Shown: in pieces, positions 25,335 through 64,000 of the stretch
How the letters are laid out: every line of letters starts with the position of its first letter
How positions within the stretch are numbered: position 1 is the stretch's first letter
Assembly: GCA_018340805.1 (NCBI GenBank)
Contig: JACMZG010001908.1
Coordinates: 43,331,831 to 43,395,830, forward strand
Reading direction: 5' to 3'
Source of the DNA: Microvelia longipes
Lineage: Eukaryota; Arthropoda; Insecta; Hemiptera; Veliidae
DNA length: 64,000 nucleotides
The notes under the pieces: generated by a model
What the model saw: only the letters and a program-made list of their open reading frames with translations
Database searches by the model: none
Told to the model about the DNA's origin: nothing
Program-made: the position numbers and the translations under genes

Positions 25335-26390
25335 AGTTATCCGCTTTATATCACTTAAAACATCGAAAGTGTCAGAAATCAAAAGAAAGGTAATGCAAAA
25401 TTCATCGATATGGGAAAATTTTGCAATTATAATTCTTTTACATAATAATCTACGTTGCAAAATACCTTTTGACATCAAAAGATATTAGAGAAACAGTTCT
25501 GTGTTCATTATTAAACTCAGTTTCCTCGAAAGTTTCACATATTGCATTGTTGATTAGCGATAAAATTGCTTATTTATTGTGCAATAAGCATTGATAGAAT
25601 TTAAATGAATTTTCCTCTCTATTGAATCCAGTATGATGACAAATATTTCACGTTATGCATGAAATATCCGTATGAATATTTAAGTCAGAAACAGTTAAAC
25701 ATAAATTTCGTTTACACAACCCTAGAATGTCAATGAAATAATGTTTAGTAACATTTGTATTAAAACTTGTGTACCATACATATTAGCGCAGTGCCATCTG
25801 AATTAAATTGTTGTGAGGTGCAAATTAAAATTATTCAAAAGTAAAATTAATTCACAATAAATAAAATAAAACACTATATTGAGATTTTCACCTTCTTATC
25901 ACTCAATTTAAATACTTGTGACAACCCATTAAAAACCTATTCTTCAATGAAATAGTGATTCTACTGAGTTTATACACCCTAAAATTAATTAAAGTAAAGC
26001 ACTTCGAGACAAAATTTAAAGAAATAATTGTCACAAATAAGAAAAACTAAAAAAAACCATAAGGATTTTATGGGTTTTAAAAACCCAATGATCCCTCTTT
26101 CGTTATCAATTTCTTATCGGCGACGGTGGCGCTGCTACGGACTTTACATCGTCGCGAATACAAAACAAGAACCATGGAGGAACATAACCTTGCAGTTGAC
26201 CTCAAAAAAAAGGATCTATACACAAGGGACAAACAGTAAACGGTTCTGCTTAAAGGAACAGTATTTATGTTTAAATATTTTTATTTCTTTGATGTAAGTT
26301 AATGTTATTCATAATAATTCTTAGGCGGGGTTCAGTAAGCCTGGCAAATCTTTAAAATTCGTCTTTCCTGGCTCAACAATTCATTTCTTG
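25335..26390. other. Non-coding stretch
   Basis: No motif recognised. The frame at 26028-26297 has no family resemblance and lacks a splice context. Confidence 0.5.
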
Positions 26391-26395
26391 CTTAA

Positions 26396-26645
26396 GTTTC
26401 CGGTCTGGCAATAAGTGGTTTCCTGTGGGTCTGTGCAAAACATGAAGAAAAATTTGTTTAAAGGTGATAAAATGTTCTAGACAACGAGTGTTTAATCATC
26501 AAAATCGGACGACTACATTATGTCATAAAAAATAATTAATTTATGTTGACAGCGAATTTACTATAAAAAAAACATTGGCTTTTTGTTCATTTTTATGGCC
26601 ATTTAACAAATGGCATAACTTTACTTGCGATTGTCTGATTTTATA
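26396..26645 (+). repeat. Partial foldback element (37481 family)
   Basis: ATAAGTGGTTTCCTGTGGGT, GTGCAAAACATGAAGAAAAA, GGTGATAAAATGTTCTAGAC and CCATTTAACAAATGGCATAA match the inner part of the 37481 copy. Confidence 0.6.
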
Positions 26646-26886
26646 GACTTTTCTACAACGGTCTTTTTGAAAGTTATAGTTTACTTAAAATAAGATACTT
26701 AAATATAAAGACCACTGCCGATAATAAATAAGTTAGAATATGGTCCAGTTGTAACCTCACTACCAAACTAAACAAGATTTTTTTGCTGAGTCATTATTGT
26801 GAATTAATGACGTTAATTCCCCTCCTTCCTATGACCCCAATCTTATAAGCTCATTTATTAAGCTAAGCTTATATTCTGCTATCTAA

Positions 26887-27632
26887 AAAATCGGATACGG
26901 GGTTACATGAGAACTATTTCATTCGCTACGCTCATCCTCCATACTTTGGACTCGCTTTGCTCGTCCTCAGAATATACAATTTGCCAAATTTATACTGCAA
27001 CACGTCTTCGGCTCGCTTCGCGCGTTCTTAGATAGAAAATACATGTTTCATTCTTAGCGGTCACACATACAGCTCTGACCACGCTCAATGCTGCTTAAAC
27101 CATGTGATATACTTGTCGTACTAAAATGAAACTTATTGTACTTATTTATTACGTACAGGTCGGTACCAAATTTCAACTCAATTGGATTATTTTCTGATTT
27201 TTACAATTTTTTAAAAAACGTGCACAAGTTATTTGATAAAAATAATAATGTTGTGATAAAACTTGGCACATATGTTAGTCTTATACATGGCTACATGCGT
27301 GCCAGATCTCAAATCCGATAACATTATGTTTCCGCGTTTTAGATTGTTCGAAATTTTTGCTGAGCATTATTGTGGGTTAATAACGTTATAAAAATATATT
27401 TTTTGCACCTACAGATTGATTTGTACAAAGTTTCAACTCTCTAGCATAAATACACTATGAGCTACGATGATTACAGACATACATACTCGTACACACTTAC
27501 AGACAGACAACTTAGGGAAAACCACTCTGGAGGTCTTAAAAACACTTGGAACGAATAATTCTACGATTTTTTTTGCAAACACAATACTTTTCCTATATAT
27601 ATTTATACCAATGGTATAAATGAGAAAAGGTA
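26887..27632 (-). repeat. 5S-core interspersed element, full minus copy
   Basis: It starts AAAATCGGATACGGGGTTAC, then GGACTCGCTTTGCTCGTCC and CGGCTCGCTTCGCGCG. The inverted 5S-like core is at 27051-27107 (GCTCTGACCACGCTCAATGC then TGCTTAA). The inverted first half follows with CTAGCATAAATACACTATG and ends TAAATGAGAAAAGG. About 745 bp, one of the most complete copies. Confidence 0.8.
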
Positions 27633-27689
27633 AAGAATGATGACTTTTCGTTTTAGTTTTTAGGTTCAAAGTAATATAGTCATCTGCGT

Positions 27690-27975
27690 AGGCTTCCGCG
27701 GTTATTGTCATGAAGATTTATGTCTTCCGGTGGTGACCGCGTTAATGTTGATGAAGAATCCGACGTTTCGCTGCCACTGTGGGTGGCGTCTTCAAGGATA
27801 TAGGACATAATGGATAGAAACACAATGCTCTACAAAACTGAACTCATCACGTTCAGTTTTGTAGAGCATTGTGTTTCTATTCATGATGTCCTATACTCCT
27901 GAAGATGCCTCTCACAGTGGAAGCGAAACGTCAGATTCTTCATCTACATTAACGCGGTCACCACCGGAAGACCTA
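27690..27975. repeat. Intact ~286-bp palindromic repeat
   Basis: The left arm GCGTAGGCTTCCGCGGTTAT...GGTGACCGCGTTAATGTTGA pairs with the right arm CATTAACGCGGTCACCACCG. Inner arms AAACACAATGCTCTACAAAA and TTTTGTAGAGCATTGTGTTT meet at about 27845. It is the uninterrupted form of the element at 21451-22245 and abuts the end of a minus-strand 5S-core element. Confidence 0.75.
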
Positions 27976-28008
27976 AATCTTCAAAGTAATATAGAATTTA
28001 TTTGATTT

Positions 28009-28159
28009 TAAAAGCTACATGTTTCGATACGCTTGCATCAAAAGCTACATGTTTCGATACGCTTGCATCAAAAGCTACATGTTTTGATACGCTTGCATCA
28101 AAAGCTACATGTTTCGATACGCTTGCATCAAAAGCTACATGTTTCGATACGCTTGCATC
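28009..28159 (+). repeat. 30-bp tandem repeat, 5 copies
   Basis: Five near-identical units of AAAGCTACATGTTTCGATAC + GCTTGCATCA. Because the unit is a multiple of three a frame stays open, but no start context or homology supports a protein. Confidence 0.9.
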
Positions 28160-28534
28160 GATAAGGACTAAATATTGTCAACGTTCACAATTAGGTCGTT
28201 TGCGGAATCGGGTCTGGACTCTGAAGAGTAAAGTAAAGAAACGAATAAATAGATAGTGCAGTGCATCTGTAAAACTTAAAAATTATGTTTAGATGTAATT
28301 TTATGACTAACCTCACTAAAAGGGAGAGAAGCTAAAGGTCATAATCATACGTCGCTAATCAAAATAAAGACCTTCCTGCTGTAGAGATATTGAGTGAAGA
28401 TTATAAAATCAGACCGCTTCCGTATAGCTCTGAAGTGAATGCTAATGCCTTTCTCTAACCTCTAAAATAAAATTATTTTATTTACAGTGTTTGCATAAAA
28501 TTTATTTAATTGTTGCAGGTGATCTGTGAGGGGT

Positions 28535-57666
<29,132 letters not shown>

Positions 57667-57939
57667 GTATGTATCTAAATATTTAGTTTTTAAAATTAGA
57701 CCAATATTATTTCAGGCTATGACGGGAGTGATTTGAAATAATGCCATCATTCAAATTAATATCATCAATATTTTCTGAAAAATAACGAGTTGAATTAATG
57801 GAGTTTATATTTATAAATAATTTTTTTTTCTATAGCATTATTTATTTTTTAGTTTATTTTATTAGTTGATAATTAGTATGACTTGATCATTTGATATTGG
57901 TCACTAAAATTTTTCATACCATAACTTTATAAGAAAAGT

Positions 57940-58350
57940 TGTGGATGTACTAAAAATCCGAAACCAGGATATCTACTGGATTATTCGTTTCAGGTCTTTC
58001 AAGGCCCCCTGAGTGGTTTTTAAATAAATAAATGAATAATAATCTTTATTTTAGACCAAGTACATGAAGCACAAAATGGTATAATAGCGTGAAAGAATAA
58101 TGTTTAAGGCTAAAAAAAACATTTAAAAACTACAGAACAAAATTGAAACACAAATGAAACTTACATAAAAAAATTAATACCATACAAAAAAGCATTACGA
58201 GACATCTAACAATAAAAACTCATTACCTCATTTACTGAGTTGTCCTATCTGTATGAGTGTTTGTGTCTTTTATAATCATAGGTCTTGTGTGTTTGCACTA
58301 CAGACTCAAAACTTGGCACAAAATCAATGTTAGTGCTGCCTGGAAAATAT
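57940..58350 (+). repeat. 5S-core family first half with a ~215-bp insertion
   Basis: AAAAATCCGAAACCAGGATA and CCCCCTGAGTGGTTTT stop at about 58020. Unrelated A-rich sequence follows to about 58235 (starting AAATAAATAAATGAATAATA). The family then resumes with GAGTTGTCCTATCTGTATGA and TTGCACTACAGACTCAAAAC. The insert may be another short retroposon. Confidence 0.55.
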
Positions 58351-58562
58351 GACCGATGATATTGACTGATCATTAATTTTTATTTGATTTATTCTACTAG
58401 CTTCTTTTAACCTCAACTCTTTGTTTTTCAGACCACAATTTTTTTAATGCTTATTTAACCTCTCATAGATTCATTATTGCTAACAATTAAATCATAATTA
58501 TTATTAAAAAAAATGCAAGTTGTATCTATTTAAAAAAAAAAGAATAATCACTTAATAAATAA

Positions 58563-58657
58563 TACAGCTTTAATTAATACTTATAGAATAGTGGATGCAA
58601 CCCCCCTGAGGTGTTTTCCGCAGGGTAAATACCCTAAAACATTCATTTTTTTTTACA
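58563..58657 (+). mobile_element. SINE family A, 3' fragment
   Basis: CTTTAATTAATACTTATAGA, GTGGATGCAACCCCCCTGAG, TTTTCCGCAGGGTAAATACC and CCTAAAACATTC followed by T9 match the 3' half of the family A SINE. The tRNA-like head is missing, as in 5' truncation. Confidence 0.65.
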
Positions 58658-58659
58658 AT

Positions 58660-61600
58660 TAGTGACAATGATGCTTTTTTACTATTAAATAAGTTTATAA
58701 ATAATTTTTTTCAATTTAATTAACTAAATTTTATTTAATTAAAATAAATTACCTTTTATTAGTGATAGTTAGGTAGTAACTAAAATTATTGTTTAAGATG
58801 TTATTTTATTTTTGGCTTTTTTGACATTATTTTTGCTTTTTATATTTAGCGCTAGTTAGCAATCGATCGGTTAAAATAAGTTTGAGGTTGTTTTTTAATA
58901 ATATTATGAATGCATATGGCTTGCCTGTACTGTGTGTTATTTATATTAGAGTTTTAAATTTATTTTTATTGCACATTTTTTTTGTTTTGTAAGAATGGAT
59001 AAACTTGTATAAACTTTATCTGTATTATATATTCTTTTAATATATTTAAGGTTTTTAGTTTTGGTGGGTATTATTATTTTTTTGTATTTTGTTAAGCAAA
59101 GATATTGTAGTGTAAATTAGTTTTCTTAGAGTTGTCCTTAATGGAATGATACAAAAGTACACTTAATAGCTGCACTTAAGTCTTCTTATTCTTAAGTCTC
59201 ACTAAATCTTAAGTCATCTCACTTTACTTTATAACTTTCGACAAAAATAAAAGTGCTGTTTTAATAGAAGCAGCAGGTGTCCAACTTTGGAAATAAAATA
59301 CCTACAGGTACTTGGGTGACGTCATAGGATAACCCTAACACCCCCCCCCCCCCCACTGTGGGCATTCTCAAAACACACGATTCCTGATCTATTCAAAAAT
59401 CATTTTACTTTGAACTTTGTTTCATTTGTGTCAAGTTTTGCCATAATTTTGTTATTCCTCTATATTGTGTTGTGCTTAACAACATAACATAAGCAACTTT
59501 CAGCACACTGATTCCTGGACTTCAAAATTTATGCTTATTACATTGAAATTAACAGATCAGTGCTATAATTATCTGTGCTGCCAATGGATAAAAACAATAT
59601 GGTGTCTGCATGTTGCAAATTCCTGTAAAGCTGACTCGTATGTAACAATGTAACGATATTAACTTAGAAACAGTAAAAGGACCAAATGTTGTCAGTTTAT
59701 TAAAGTATTAGGAAGGATCAAAGCTGTGTTAAGTTATAAGGAAATTGTGACGATTAATTTTTGAATTTCGCCTGTGGTTTCCAATAAGATCTATTCTGCT
59801 TTATAGTTTTTTTTAATTAGCTAATAATGTGTCACAAAAAAATAAATGTCTTTCATTTATTGTTGGTCAATTAATTTTTGTCTTTGACCCGATATGAGGG
59901 CGAATGCTGTGGAAATTTTGAGATTAGTGAAAAATTGATATCAGACATTCTCGCCTGCCTCTACATCATTACATTTTTTGATAATTTTATTATTAATTTT
60001 TGTATATTATTAATTTAGTATAATTATTGCAAGTTTTTCATTACATGCAAGAATCAATGTTCAAGGTAAAAATAAATTATAAAAATCTAGTTAAAAATAG
60101 TCTGTTTTGAATAGAAGAGAAAAGACATTATGATTATGAACGACGTGATTCAGGTTACAAGTGATTTACCTGCCTGTAGGGGTAAAATAACCTGACTTAC
60201 CCTCATCTACACGCCCCCCCCCCACCCATGCAGCTTTAGGGACTTTTTCTTCTTTTACTGTGTTACAAACGTTGCATTTTCTCCCTTCCAGCCGATTTTA
60301 GTGACATGACCATGTCGAAAGTTATATCCCAAGGAGTGAGTACTTGTACTTAAGTTATATCCCAAGTTTACTTGTACTTATAGTGTCTGCTATCTTATGT
60401 CTAATTCAATCATAAGTCTACTCAATATTAAGTTATTATAGAACCCTTCCCTTAGTACATCTTGGAACTGGTTTACTTGTATCAGGTACCCGCTTGTATC
60501 ATAAATATTCTGTAATATTTTGTTTTCCGTACAAAATTTCTCCAAACAATAAATTGAAACAAGTTTATCCATTTTTACTTTGTTTTTCTAAAGCACTTTG
60601 TTTAGAAAATGTTTGTTATTGATTTTCTAACATTGATCCAGAGCATCATTTCCTGGGGTTCCTCCCATTTCATCTCATACAATTTTGATAACTTGTTTTA
60701 TGTTAGTATTCCTCCTTCATTTAATAATCAACCATTTTAGTATTACCATTAATCTCCATGCGGTATGGAGTAAAAAAACATTTTTGTCTTACATTATTTA
60801 TCTTAAAGGTTAATTTTAAATTAAATCAAATTTTTAATATATAAATTTTAGCTTTTGTTATCAATCATGCCTCCTCCCCCCTTCATGACCCAACCTCATT
60901 AACTTATTCTTCTTTTGCAAATTTTATATTATAAACTTTTAAGTATTTATTTTATTGTGCAATGGATGTTGATTACTTTGAATAAAACTAGTCTATGGTC
61001 ATTGTGTGATTACAGTGTTGCACACAAGCCTTGAGCTTATGTGACACAAATGATCAATATATATTATTTTATTTACATGTGATTTATAATTTAACTATTG
61101 TAAAAAAAGGTCTTTAGATATAAATGAACAATTTATTTATTATCAAATAGCATTTTTTTGTTATTTCTCAAAAGTTTAAACCAAGATTTAGGTGTGTTTT
61201 TGCTTATAACAACTGATTATATTATGATACTAGTGTCAGCTGTACTGTTGTATATTGACATAATCTTATGTTTAAAGTGAACGTAAGAAATATAATAAAA
61301 TGAGCCTAAATATGGCATAATTTACTGCCCATTTACAGTTTATTATAGTAGAAATGCCAAAAACCTTTAATTTCAATTGCAATAAGTAAGAATTACAAAT
61401 TGCAATCAACTAATTTAATTTCAATTGCAATGCTAATAAAGTATTATTTTTTAACATAATAGAATTTTTTTGTTTTTTAAGAATTGATTTTTATTTTCTT
61501 AATTGCTTGTTTTGATTTTGTCATTTGTACCGTTATTCATAGATAATATTAATTTGTTGCGTAGAATGTGTTTATATGTAAAGTAAAGTCTTTTTCTTTG

Positions 61601-61930
61601 GGAGGGAGGGGGGTGAAAGTGAAGAGGAAGTCTATTCACTCTACAGGGATTTTGTATAAAAAACAGACCCCGATTATTTTATAAATTGTCCTTACAGTTG
61701 TTTTTTTATCTTTATTTGTGCGATTTGAAAATTCTGATTCATTTTAAAATTACATTTTTACCCAAATGTTTAAAATGTTTAAATAAAGAAAAAAGATTTA
61801 AAACAAACCAAATGATCAATTTAATATCTATGTCTCCTTTACGTTTTGATTTTTCCCATACAAATTTTTACATAAGATTAATTTTTAAGAATTAACAACG
61901 TTAACATAGATTAATTTGTATTTGTTTGCA
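58660..61930. other. Trio intron after exon 8, no gene seen
   Basis: AT-rich with poly-C runs at 59340 and 60212. An exon-like 44-bp interval (60292-60335) is discussed among rejected items. No spectrin-like coding sequence was recognised. Confidence 0.5.
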
Positions 61931-61934
61931 CCAA

Positions 61935-62312
61935 AGAGACTTATCCTTATAACCTATATATCCTAAGACTTATCCTTATCACTTATATAGTCTCCTTAGA
62001 GAGATACTAGATACTCCCCACCCCTCTACAACTTCTATCACTATACAAATGGCGGGCATTTTTCAGTGACGTTTTATTAAATCACTTTATTCAACACAGA
62101 TAATTAAAGAGTATATGCAATAAATAATAATTAAAACTTATTTTAAATTCATTTTACTTAATTTAAGATAGAATAGTGGAAAAATAATGTAATATTTATG
62201 TTGAATTGTGATTATTATGAAAAATAATAAATGACGTCACCAATGTACAGTTATGCTACCAAGATACCCTGGGAGCTGTTGTATCTTCCTTAGTCTCTTT
62301 GGTTTGCACACA
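61935..62312 (-). mobile_element. Second copy of the 53205 MITE family
   Basis: It starts CACCAAAGAGACTTATCC and ends TTAGTCTCTTTGGTTTGC. Interior AGATACTCCCCACCCCTCTA, AATAATAAATGACGTCACCA and TGTACAGTTATGCTACCAAG is the inverse of the 53205 copy. The AACCAAAGAGACT ends are the clearest terminal inverted repeat of the family. Confidence 0.75.
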
Positions 62313-64000
62313 TTTGACTTATTGACAGAATGATAAGAATTGAAGGTGTGCATTCGTATGCACACATGTGCTGCGGACAAAAGTTATGTCTCAGATTTTT
62401 TCTAATATGAGTAAACTTCCTCTTCTCCATCCATCCCCCCTTAAAATGATTTGAATTTAAAGTAATATTATCTCAGCTGTTTTGTTAAAATATTTTTTAT
62501 GTTGGTGAATGATTGAGAAGCATGTTTTGTTTTAGTGCTTAATGTTTTTGTTTTAATTAATTATTGTGTTTTAACTTGTGCTTAAAATTTTAATCTGCCT
62601 CATATATTTTTGTTACATACCCTGGGTAGTTCATGTCCTCCTGTGTAACTAACTAATTAAAATTAACTTTTAGTTTTAGTATGAAAGTTAATGGGTTTTA
62701 TTTTGAGGTTTGTTGTCTCCATTGTTAAGCTTAAAATACAAAGATTGGGTGCCTATGAAGTTCCATTTTCACCAGTTTATATCGGTGACTCTATTTCATT
62801 CACCACACTGAGCATCAAAATAAATTACTAAACTACAGCGAATAATCTCTTGTTTTATTTTATTTTCTTTAAGTCAACTGATGGGTTATGTTTTTTTTTT
62901 GTTCATATGAATCCCGTTTTCAATTATTTGTTTCATTTAACAATACTAAGCCTGATAAGCTCTATAATATGTTATATTAGCTCTTGAAAAACTTAGAAAT
63001 TATTGCATTGACACAGAATTTAGGGACCAAGAGCTATGTTTTTATCAGATATTTAACTATGGCAACATAAAAAAATGTGGAATTTACTATTTAAAAAAAA
63101 ATATAATTTTTGTTCTTCTTGAATACTTTTGTTCCATTTGTAAACTAGAATTTTTCAAATGGAATGAGTTCTTGAAAATGTTCATACATCATGAAAAATT
63201 TTAAATTCCAGCACAGGGACACATACCTCAGGGTTAAATTAAGTCTTGAAATGGTTAATATAGGCTGTCAAAATGGTAACTTCGTTTCAAAGTACCCGAA
63301 CACCCTGCTGATTTGTTAAATGTTTTTAAACAAATTTGTCCATTTTACTTGCTCCTGTCACAGAGTCTTGAACTATAACTTGTGGAGGATTTATAGTTAA
63401 AGAGTTATAGTGTAAACCCTGGATCATGTTTAGGAAATTAAGGATAGAGAGGCTTTCTATATTTATTTTATTTATATATTTATGATTTTTGTATTTTCTT
63501 TAATACTCCTTATTCCCTTCCTTCTTAATTTATTACTATTTTGTTCCCTAATATAATAAATTATGAATTTAAATTAAAATGGGTTTAAGAAGAAAAAATA
63601 GAACCAAATATTTTAAAATTTAATTTAAAAATTTATTGGTAACCGTACATTCCTATGTAGTATATAATATGTTTTATAATATAATACATTTACATATCAA
63701 TAATATAATATGTATTATATTATATTATAAATATCAGATATTTGGATATTTAGTATTTTTTGGTTTAATATCTATTTTGAGCTAACTTGGAACACTTTAG
63801 TTAAAATATTAAATGGTACCACCCGGTTAATAAATTTTCCCTAAAAAGATTTATATATTTGATTTGAGGATTTAATGTTATTGGTTTTTTTTTAATTTTT
63901 ATTTTTACTCGTTTTAGATTTAAATTTTTGAAAAATAAAAAATATTAATTATTTAAAAAAAGTTAAAAAATCCTTCACTTAAATGTTTTTGTATTTGTAA
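62313..64000. other. AT-rich non-coding end of window
   Basis: Only an AATATAATAT-type palindromic stretch at 63655-63735 stands out. No coding sequence recognised. Confidence 0.5.

Noticed and set aside
28002..28256. Frame with five copies of KATCFDTLAS
   Set aside because: Arises from a 30-bp tandem repeat; no splice or start context and no homology.
60292..60335. Exon-like interval with a strong acceptor (CTCCCTTCCAG) and a GGA|GTGAGT donor
   Set aside because: It is 44 bp, not a multiple of three, and in the phase left by exon 8 it reads a TGA after five codons. No Trio homology. Could still be a non-coding or alternative exon.

Overview
This window is AT-rich animal nuclear DNA, most likely from an arthropod and probably an insect. 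The evidence is spliced exons of a conserved animal gene with GT/AG introns of 0.8 to 9 kb, an insect-type mariner/Tc1 transposase relic, tRNA-derived SINEs, a LINE 3' end, many foldback (MITE-like) elements and very long (TA)n microsatellites. The species cannot be fixed from the sequence; a hemipteran is only a guess.

The one host gene recognised is the 5' part of a Trio/Kalirin-family Rho guanine-nucleotide exchange factor on the + strand. Eight coding exons join in frame (28535-28713, 34876-35068, 44053-44166, 45731-45930, 50203-50431, 52081-52203, 52997-53188, 57535-57666). They give 454 residues covering the Sec14-like CRAL-TRIO domain and the first spectrin repeats. All splice phases agree. 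The remaining spectrin repeats and the GEF modules must lie beyond position 64000. The first coding exon has an in-frame TGA just after its acceptor, so translation probably starts at the ATG at 28535.

Positions 1-28518 lie upstream of the coding region (5' intron or intergenic) and hold no convincing gene. They contain minisatellites (1-262, 3020-3705, 12369-12990, 16290-16770, 20096-20645, 21070-22780), TA microsatellites, a 2.2-kb inverted array centred at 8855/8856, several copies of an interspersed element with a 5S-rRNA-like core, and a palindromic repeat interrupted by a LINE end (21451-22245).

The introns are packed with nested repeats. Intron 1 has two long 5S-core elements in opposite orientations, a 475-bp TIR element and a 68-bp minisatellite. 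Intron 2 has foldback elements, a 308-bp unit array inserted inside a 5S-core element, and a 2.5-kb long-TIR DNA transposon (40682-43157) that carries a Myb/SANT-like exon and a SINE. Introns 3 and 4 have a hairpin-unit array, minisatellites and the antisense mariner relic. Intron 7 has two SINEs and a nested foldback. The most unusual observations are the 5S-core repeat family, the near-palindromic Myb-bearing transposon and the inverted arrays.
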